Source of the DNA: CAZTVF01 sp964616985
GTDB taxonomy: Bacteria; Planctomycetota; Phycisphaerae; SM23-33
DNA length: 45,443 bases
Reading direction: 5' to 3'
Assembly (NCBI GenBank): GCA_964616985.1
Contig: CAZTVF010000033.1
Span: 1 to 45,443 of the forward strand
Shown: in pieces, positions 40,311 to 45,443 of the stretch
Position numbering within the stretch: the stretch's first letter is position 1
Layout of the letters: every line of letters starts with the position of its first letter
Notes under the pieces: generated by a model
Seen by the model: only the letters and a program-made list of their open reading frames with translations
Database searches by the model: none
What the model was told of the DNA's origin: nothing
Position numbers and translations under genes: made by a program

Positions 40311-41706
40311 GTTCGCTTCGCATCGCACCAGGACGCAAAGCATCGCGTTTTCCCGCAGATTTCAAGGGGTCTCTACTATCCTCGCCCTCACCCCTGCCGT
40401 CGGGTCTTTCGCATGGCTTGGCAGGGAATCGCACGATTTCGCGCGCCAACTGTTGGCAGTTTGGTGGGGCGCTGTTTTGAGGACCAGCCGCAACGGGCTC
40501 GTTGCCACCGGCTACAGCGACCGCCAGAACCTCGCGTTCGACGCTGGGCAGGGCATTGACCGCCTTGGCGGTATCGACCACGCCTAGGACCGTGTAATGC
40601 TTCAGGGTGGTCTTGTAGTCGCTGTGCCGCATGATGCGCTGGGCAACCTGGGGCGCGACGCCCGCCAGCGCCAGATTCGTTCCTAACGTGGTGCGCAACG
40701 CGTGAAGGTCAACGACGCGGCCTTGATCGTCCGCCGTCGTTAGGCGGGTCTTCGGGCGTTGCCGCTTGCCCTTGCCGATCATTACGGGCTCGCCCCTGGC
40801 ATCGGTGACAATCTCCCGGTGGGCAAGGCCGGCCCGCAACAGGTCCTTAGCGGTCGTCATGGTGGTCACTTCCTCGGGGAACACCTTGGCCGTCGGCAGC
40901 GCCACCGCCCCATCGCGGCGGGCCTTCAATTCCGCCGCAAGCTGCGTGTTCATCGCCAGCACGTCAACCCGCTTGGCCTTGCCGTCTGCAATGGTGATTG
41001 TCCCGGCCGTGAAGTCCACGGCCCCCCAGGTCAGCCGGCACAGGTCGCCGCGGCGAAGGCCAGCCAGGGCGGCGGCCATGTACCATGCCTTGCGGCCCCG
41101 AGGTTCGGCAACCTCCAGCAGCCGGATAAACTCATCATCGGACAGGGGGCGGCGCACGCGGCGGCGGTCGATGTTCTCGTCCATCTTGGGCACGATGGAC
41201 AGGGGATTCGATTCGGCGCGTCCGGTGTTGCGCGCCCAGTTCACAAAGGCGACGGCCACTTGTCGCGTGTGGTTCACGGTGCGGGGGGCCTTCCCCGCCT
41301 GCTGCAGGGCCCATAGGTGGCGTTCCAAGGCATCTGCCGTCAAATCGGACAAGCGGGCCGCCCCGGTGCCGTCCAGCAGCGCCCGCAGCTTCGCCTCTTT
41401 GGTGTCCACGGCGCTCTCGTCTTGGCCAACGCGCCGGCAATGGGCGATGTAGTCGGCGACGTGATCGGCCAAAGCCTGCCGGCCGGCCTCGATGAACCGG
41501 TCCTTGCTGGCGTCCACCACGCCGCCCCGCCGCAGCGCGGCGTCGGCAACGTACTTGGCCAAGATGCGTTCCGCCGCCCGGCGGTCGGTCGTCCGCGTCG
41601 ATACATCGCGGCGGCGGCCGCCATGATCGTACCATCGGGCGATGAAGGCCCCGCCCGGTTCCCGCTGGAACAAACACCCTTGGCCATTGTGTCTTCGCCG
41701 TGCCAT
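40264..41706 (-). CDS. Tyrosine site-specific integrase
   Basis: This 480-residue phage-type integrase has a core-binding SAM-like domain (ADHVADYIAHCRRVG to ARNTGRAESNP) and a catalytic domain with Arg in LAGLRRGDLCRLTW, the His-x-x-Arg box in DLHALRTTLGTNLA, His in RIMRHSDYKTT and the Tyr nucleophile in LKHYTVLG (about residue 369). The C-terminal 100 residues are a Pro/Ala-rich extension. The last 15 codons and stop lie antisense within tRNA-Gly, so the recombination site also encodes the protein's end. It follows the small HTH gene by 4 bases, so both are probably cotranscribed from the promoter at 41973-42001. Confidence 0.93.
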   Translation of the reverse strand: MARRRHNGQGCLFQREPGGAFIARWYDHGGRRRDVSTRTTDRRAAERILAKYVADAALRRGGVVDASKDRFIEAGRQALADHVADYIAHCRRVGQDESAVDTKEAKLRALLDGTGAARLSDLTADALERHLWALQQAGKAPRTVNHTRQVAVAFVNWARNTGRAESNPLSIVPKMDENIDRRRVRRPLSDDEFIRLLEVAEPRGRKAWYMAAALAGLRRGDLCRLTWGAVDFTAGTITIADGKAKRVDVLAMNTQLAAELKARRDGAVALPTAKVFPEEVTTMTTAKDLLRAGLAHREIVTDARGEPVMIGKGKRQRPKTRLTTADDQGRVVDLHALRTTLGTNLALAGVAPQVAQRIMRHSDYKTTLKHYTVLGVVDTAKAVNALPSVEREVLAVAVAGGNEPVAAGPQNSAPPNCQQLAREIVRFPAKPCERPDGRGEGEDSRDPLKSAGKRDALRPGAMRSEQRATRLELVTASLEG

Positions 41707-41710
41707 AGTC

Positions 41711-41965
41711 TCACTTATCCTTTCCCGGTCGTCCCGCCTTGCCCGGCGGGAAGTCCGGTCGTTTCACTGTCGCCACAATCCGCAGCCCCAGCAATGCCGC
41801 CAGGGCGTCCACCGCATCTAGCCCCAAACCCGCCTTGCCGGCCATGAATCGCGAGAACGCGCCGCGGTCGATCCCCGCCGCCTTAGCCAGGGCATTCCGC
41901 CCCACGCCGGCGGCTTCTATCGCCTGCCGTATCTGGTCGCTCAACTTGTCTAATCTCGTTGTCAT
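41711..41965 (-). CDS. Small helix-turn-helix regulator
   Basis: This 84-residue protein contains an XRE-like helix-turn-helix (IRQAIEAAGVGRNALAKAAGIDRGAFSRFMAGKAGLGLDAVDALAALLG), followed by a basic tail (VKRPDFPPGKAGRPGKDK). The start at 41965 is supported by a promoter ending 7 bases before it, so the mRNA is nearly leaderless. The integrase begins 4 bases after its stop. It probably regulates the element. Confidence 0.8.
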   Translation of the reverse strand: MTTRLDKLSDQIRQAIEAAGVGRNALAKAAGIDRGAFSRFMAGKAGLGLDAVDALAALLGLRIVATVKRPDFPPGKAGRPGKDK

Positions 41966-41972
41966 CACAAGC

Positions 41973-42001
41973 AGTCTAGCGGCGTGTTGCGTACCCGTCA
42001 A
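41973..42001 (-). promoter_or_regulatory. Promoter of the HTH-integrase pair
   Basis: On the minus strand TTGACG (41996-42001), 17 bases, TAGACT (41973-41978), with the ATG 7 bases further. The 160 bases up to the primase-helicase stop hold nothing else clear. Confidence 0.65.
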
Positions 42002-42124
42002 CAGAATTTCACAGAATCTCGTTTTCATCTTTAGTCTGGCCGCGTTCAACTGGTCAAGCGGGCCTGGGCGGTCGGGGTCAAGGGGAAGGTTGCCAGACAT
42101 GGGGCTTGGCAGCCTTCGCCCTTG

Positions 42125-44206
42125 TCATCCCCCGGGCGGGGTCAAAGAAGCCTCGGAATCCTGGGGCTTCTGTCGAAGGTTGCCAACACCATCGAAGGTT
42201 GCCAAGGTTTCCTGTCTGCTGATATGGGCCTCTTCAACTTGGCTACCTTCGACGGCAGCCGGGGCGGGCGTGTCTGGCGTGCCCGGAAGTCGCCAAGCCC
42301 ATCCGGTGTCAAATCCCTTCTTGGTCGTGGTGACGTTCAACGCCTTCTTCGCTCGGTAAAGGGTCCGCTTGCTGATACCGTTCTGCCGCGATTGGGCAAG
42401 TACGTCCTTGGCCAGCATGGGGGCGGCCGCCAGCATGTCCGCTAGCCAGGTCTTTGCCTCTTCGAGTTCTGACGGGTCCTCTTCGCCCCGGCCGCCGTCT
42501 TCGCTAAGGGCATCGTCGGCGCTGATGGAAACCGGCGTCGCTTCCCACTTCACCACGGGTTGCCCGTTGGCACTGAAAGTATCGTCAAGGCAGTACGCCA
42601 GGCCGTCCCGGTCGTTGCCTAGGTTGTTCTTAATCGGCAGGAAGAGGCGACGTTTGCCGGTCGGGTCGTCTTTGTCCTTGCTGACACAGTAGGCAGCGCG
42701 GGCGGCGGCGATGAAGGCCAATGATCCCATGGCGCGGTACATGGCAGGGCCTTCACCTTTGCGAAGATGGTTCACGGCGATAATGGCGACGCCGTGACGG
42801 GCGGCCAATTCGGACAACGGAGCCAGCATGCCGCGAACGTCTGCGTTCTTGTGCGAATCGGTTCCCCCCAGATAGGCGCTTACGGGGTCGATGACGACAA
42901 GCCGGCAGTCGCTCACACTCTCTATCGTCCGCTCCAACGCCGGCAGATACTTTGTCAGACTGAACGGTTCGAATACGTCTTTGCCCAAGGCTGGGGCGAA
43001 CCGCTTGATCGTGGTGAGCGCCTTGATGCGCAGCAAGTCCGCGCCGGCAGCGTCGAGCCGCGGCCTGATGGTGTCGCCAAGGTCATCTTCGGCCGATAGC
43101 AGTACCACGCCGCCGGGGGTGTTGTAGACGGCGGGGCAATCGGGCCATGCCATGCCCCGAGAGACGCGGGCGGCCATGTCCAACGTGATGAAGCTCTTTC
43201 CTAAACCGGGGTCGCCCACAATCAAGGTCAACTTGCCCAGCGCGATACGCGAGGGCCAGAACCACTTCACCGGTGTTGGCGTGACATCGGCCAGACAGAC
43301 AGTAACGGGCTCGCTCTCCAAGGACTTCACCGGTGCCGCCGTCCATTCCTGGGCGGCCTCGGCCATGCCGACCAGCGCGGCGGCCAGGTCCTCGGCCGTC
43401 TTTCCATCCAGCCATTCAATCCAATCGGAAACATCCTTGCGGGGCCTGCCGTCGTCCTTGGGCGGCATGTCGGGCAAGTCGATGATCTTGACGACGGCGG
43501 CTTTGCCATGAAGGCAGGCGGCCACGTTCTGGGCGTGGTCCATGCCGGTCACTCGCCCCTTGGCATCTGGCTTGTCCTTGTCGGGGATGATCGCCACCCG
43601 CCGGCCGTGCAGCGCCGAATCGTCGGCCATCTTGCCCCACTTGCCCGCCCCGCCGGGGTTGGTCGTAGCGATAAGGCCAAGGGCGGTCAGGCTGTCAGCA
43701 TCCTTCTCGCCCTCGACGATGAAGACCCAGGCGTTCCCGTCGGCCGCCAGCAGTTCGGGCAGGCGGTACAGCACGCGGGGCACGCCGTTCATGTTCCACG
43801 TCCAGTCCTTGCCATCGGGCCGGCGCTGGCGGAAGTCCTTCGGCTCATATCGCACGACTTCATACAGCACTTTGCCGGCTGCGCTGCGATACGGGTAGGC
43901 TGTCACGATCCGCTTGGCCGCCGCCGGCGGCAGGAGAGGCGGCTTTGGCCGCCGCGGCGCGAGCTTGCCGGCGGCGTCGGGCGGGAACAAGTCGCTATCG
44001 TTCAAGCCAATGGCCTGGAGCACGTCGCCCCGGGCGCAACCGGCTTGGCAATGCACCAGCGCCCGGCCGTCCTTGCCCCTGCCGACGCTCAAGCTTGCTC
44101 GCGCGTCATCGTGGGCAGGACAGCGGGCCATGTATTGGCCGTCGCCGGCTTGCTTCACGCCTTCCAGCCGGTCCAGCACGTTTTGAACGGGGTCAGGGTT
44201 GCTCAT
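42125..44206 (-). CDS. Primase-helicase fusion (zinc finger, TOPRIM, RecA-like ATPase)
   Basis: This 693-residue protein has a CHC2-type zinc-binding start (YMARCPAHDDARASLSV, LVHCQAGCARGD), a TOPRIM domain (WVFIVEGEKDADSL and VAIIPDKDKPD), and a RecA-like AAA domain with Walker A LIVGDPGLGKSF and Walker B CRLVVIDPVSAYLGG (RepA/AAA_25 type). A helix-turn-helix-like segment (LAKDVLAQSRQNGISKRTLYRAKKAL) lies near the C-terminus. Similar proteins replicate plasmids, phages and satellites. The start at 44206 overlaps the excisionase-like stop as ATGA; GGAGGGG is its ribosome site. Confidence 0.9.
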   Translation of the reverse strand: MSNPDPVQNVLDRLEGVKQAGDGQYMARCPAHDDARASLSVGRGKDGRALVHCQAGCARGDVLQAIGLNDSDLFPPDAAGKLAPRRPKPPLLPPAAAKRIVTAYPYRSAAGKVLYEVVRYEPKDFRQRRPDGKDWTWNMNGVPRVLYRLPELLAADGNAWVFIVEGEKDADSLTALGLIATTNPGGAGKWGKMADDSALHGRRVAIIPDKDKPDAKGRVTGMDHAQNVAACLHGKAAVVKIIDLPDMPPKDDGRPRKDVSDWIEWLDGKTAEDLAAALVGMAEAAQEWTAAPVKSLESEPVTVCLADVTPTPVKWFWPSRIALGKLTLIVGDPGLGKSFITLDMAARVSRGMAWPDCPAVYNTPGGVVLLSAEDDLGDTIRPRLDAAGADLLRIKALTTIKRFAPALGKDVFEPFSLTKYLPALERTIESVSDCRLVVIDPVSAYLGGTDSHKNADVRGMLAPLSELAARHGVAIIAVNHLRKGEGPAMYRAMGSLAFIAAARAAYCVSKDKDDPTGKRRLFLPIKNNLGNDRDGLAYCLDDTFSANGQPVVKWEATPVSISADDALSEDGGRGEEDPSELEEAKTWLADMLAAAPMLAKDVLAQSRQNGISKRTLYRAKKALNVTTTKKGFDTGWAWRLPGTPDTPAPAAVEGSQVEEAHISRQETLATFDGVGNLRQKPQDSEASLTPPGG

Positions 44207-44442
44207 GTCCGCCCCTCCCCGCCTTTGGCCTGGGCGGCCAGCCAAGCCCGCAGAACGTCCACCGGGTAGACGACCGCACTGCCCAGCCGAACACAGGGAA
44301 TTCGGCCGGCGTTGGTCAGTTCCCAAAGCTTGCGGGGCGAGATTCCCAACGCCCGGGCCGCGTCCTTGGGCCTCAGCCCCAAGACTGGCGCAAGGACCTG
44401 GGCGTCCGGCGGCAGCGAGGCGGCGGCATGGTCTTCAGTCAT
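44203..44442 (-). CDS. Excisionase-like HTH (helix-turn-helix 17) protein
   Basis: This 79-residue protein has LRPKDAARALGISPRKLWELTNAGRIPCVRLGSAVVYPVDVLRAWLA, the pattern of MerR-like/excisionase HTH_17 domains (PF12728). It probably directs excision or represses the integrase. It overlaps the primase-helicase by 4 bases and the upstream small gene by 8 bases. Confidence 0.87.
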   Translation of the reverse strand: MTEDHAAASLPPDAQVLAPVLGLRPKDAARALGISPRKLWELTNAGRIPCVRLGSAVVYPVDVLRAWLAAQAKGGEGRT

Positions 44443-44602
44443 GGCGGGCCTCCTGCCTGGATTGGTTTTTGCGGGAAAGGTTTCGCCGACGCGCCAGTTC
44501 CCGGGACAGCACCTTGGCTTCCTGGGAGTCTGGCCCGGCGGCCCGTTCGGTCGCTCGAAGAGCGCGCCGAAGTTCGCGGCCTGAAAGTTTGTTGATCTTC
44601 AT
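44435..44602 (-). CDS. Small Arg-rich helical protein
   Basis: This 55-residue protein begins MKINKLSGRELRRALRATERAA and is highly charged and helical; the C-terminal part is Arg/Lys-rich (LARRRNLSRKNQSRQEARHD). No family recognised. Overlap with the excisionase-like gene supports expression. The ribosome site is weak. Confidence 0.5.
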   Translation of the reverse strand: MKINKLSGRELRRALRATERAAGPDSQEAKVLSRELARRRNLSRKNQSRQEARHD

Positions 44603-44693
44603 GCCGGCGATTATTGAGGCGTGGACACTTCCCATGTTGAAGCCGCCCGTTTGTCGGACGCAGGAAATGCACTAGACCCCCGCAATTCCGCTG

Positions 44694-45368
44694 CTAATTT
44701 TTCTCTGCCGGACGGTTGCCGGACGCACTGCCGGACGCCCGCAACGCCTCAACAACAGGTCGGACCTTGCCCACCTTGTAGAGGAATTGCGGTTCCGTCG
44801 AAGTGCGGTCGGCAACTTCGATGAAACAAGTATGATCCTTCCCACGTAATCGGGCCAACCGTTTGCGAAGGGCCTCCTTGTCAACTTTGAACAGCTCCGC
44901 AAGACTGTCCGCCGACAACGTGGAGTCATCGGGAATGGCTCCACCTGGCGCGACCAAGTCGCTGTCGGTGGGCGGTTGCTCTTTAGTCTCCGCCTTGGCC
45001 TCCCCGGCCGGCCCGCCCATCGGCGTCGCTGGGGCGGCCTGCCTGGCTTCCCGTGCCTTCGCCTCCAGCCTACTCACCATGCCGCTCCAGGTCCTCTTTA
45101 CTCGGTTCCGATATTCGGCTGCCTCATGCTCAAAGACCTTTATGAAGATCCGTTCAGCGTCCGTCAGGTCGTATGAAGCAGAGCCAATTGAAAGCTGACT
45201 TTCGACCAGGAAAGTGTCAACTTTGGCGATTTCACCGAAGGTCGATTCGGGAACCACCGAGAGATCGTCCGGGCTCTCTGAGAGAAGAACACCAATCAGT
45301 GTGGTTGCGGTTTTCTCGGCCTCGTCCGCGTTGGGCAGACTTGAGAGCCCATCGAAGCAGATACTCAT
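44694..45368 (-). CDS. Unknown accessory protein of the element
   Basis: This 224-residue protein has an N-terminal domain (residues about 1-115) ending in a charged helix, an Ala/Pro/Gly-rich linker, and a C-terminal helical region with ADSLAELFKVDKEALRKRLARLRG, which resembles a helix-turn-helix, followed by a beta wing-like TEPQFLYKVGKVRP. It could be a DNA-binding replication or regulatory protein. The gene is co-oriented with the rest of the element and is probably its first gene in view. Codon use is less GC-biased at its 5' end. Confidence 0.6.
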   Translation of the reverse strand: MSICFDGLSSLPNADEAEKTATTLIGVLLSESPDDLSVVPESTFGEIAKVDTFLVESQLSIGSASYDLTDAERIFIKVFEHEAAEYRNRVKRTWSGMVSRLEAKAREARQAAPATPMGGPAGEAKAETKEQPPTDSDLVAPGGAIPDDSTLSADSLAELFKVDKEALRKRLARLRGKDHTCFIEVADRTSTEPQFLYKVGKVRPVVEALRASGSASGNRPAEKN

Positions 45369-45393
45369 TCTTGCCTTGGCGTTTACAATAACG

Positions 45394-45407
45394 CAGATTC
45401 AAATCTG
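45394..45407. promoter_or_regulatory. Inverted repeat upstream of the element's first gene
   Basis: CAGATT, CA, AATCTG lies 26 bases before the start at 45368 in an AT-rich stretch, a possible operator. Confidence 0.35.
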
Positions 45408-45443
45408 AGATGCATAAATAACAAGTGACATTGGAGCCTGAAT

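Larger units (their letters stand above)
40264..45443. mobile_element. Integrated element at tRNA-Gly, right end beyond window
   Basis: A tRNA-linked integrase, HTH regulator, primase-helicase and excisionase-like gene, all on one strand with overlaps, form a plasmid- or satellite-like integrative element. No structural, transfer or cargo genes are visible in the portion present. Confidence 0.8.

Overview
The window looks like a chromosomal segment of a GC-rich planctomycete, most likely of the class Phycisphaerae. This is inferred from the strong GC bias, many stand-alone secreted polysaccharide-active enzymes and beta-helix proteins, and dispersed intergenic repeats of kinds I associate with Planctomycetes and Verrucomicrobia. 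No rRNA is present to settle the taxonomy.

Layout. 1-4185: a small FmdB-type zinc-ribbon protein, a divergent 3D-domain secreted protein, and two overlapping exported genes (TPR protein, gluzincin-like peptidase). 4186-9223: a GH113-like glycosidase, a lower-GC minus-strand group of small membrane-anchored unknowns bordered by a dispersed repeat, and a GH43 beta-xylosidase-like enzyme. 9378-9643: a compact unit for a 24-residue very basic protein with its own promoter and terminator. 9681-16497: minus-strand AmrS-type radical SAM enzyme, BatA-like membrane protein, then an operon of an aconitase, a LOG/SLOG protein and a secreted unknown with a repeated motif. 16887-22439: sialate O-acetylesterase-like protein, esterase, O6-alkylguanine-DNA methyltransferase and a beta-helix lipoprotein. 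22680-27297: a HicB-like/CBM48 fusion, a three-gene minus operon (URO-D-like, aldo/keto reductase, GNAT), an HExxH protein and a zinc-ribbon protein. 27451-30727: ileS with a near-consensus promoter and a leader carrying an intrinsic-terminator hairpin just before the gene. 30776-39777: a beta-helix (pectate-lyase-3 type) protein divergent from a GH2 beta-galactosidase, a B12-binding radical SAM protein and an SGNH hydrolase.

40077-45443: tRNA-Tyr(GTA) and tRNA-Gly(TCC), followed by an integrated element. Its tyrosine integrase is antisense to the tRNA-Gly 3' half and its last 15 codons and stop lie inside the tRNA gene. Behind it come an HTH regulator with a near-leaderless promoter, a primase-helicase fusion, an excisionase-like HTH protein and two small unknowns. 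The far end is outside the window.

Function. GH113, GH43, SASA, esterase, GH2, SGNH and two beta-helix proteins together suggest use of mannan, acetylated xylan and galactoside polymers, but they sit as single genes rather than as one locus with SusC/D-type transporters. The most unusual material is between the genes: several families of hairpin and short-period (7 and 9 bp) repeats, a transposon-like family with 16-bp terminal inverted repeats, the ileS leader, and the tiny basic protein.
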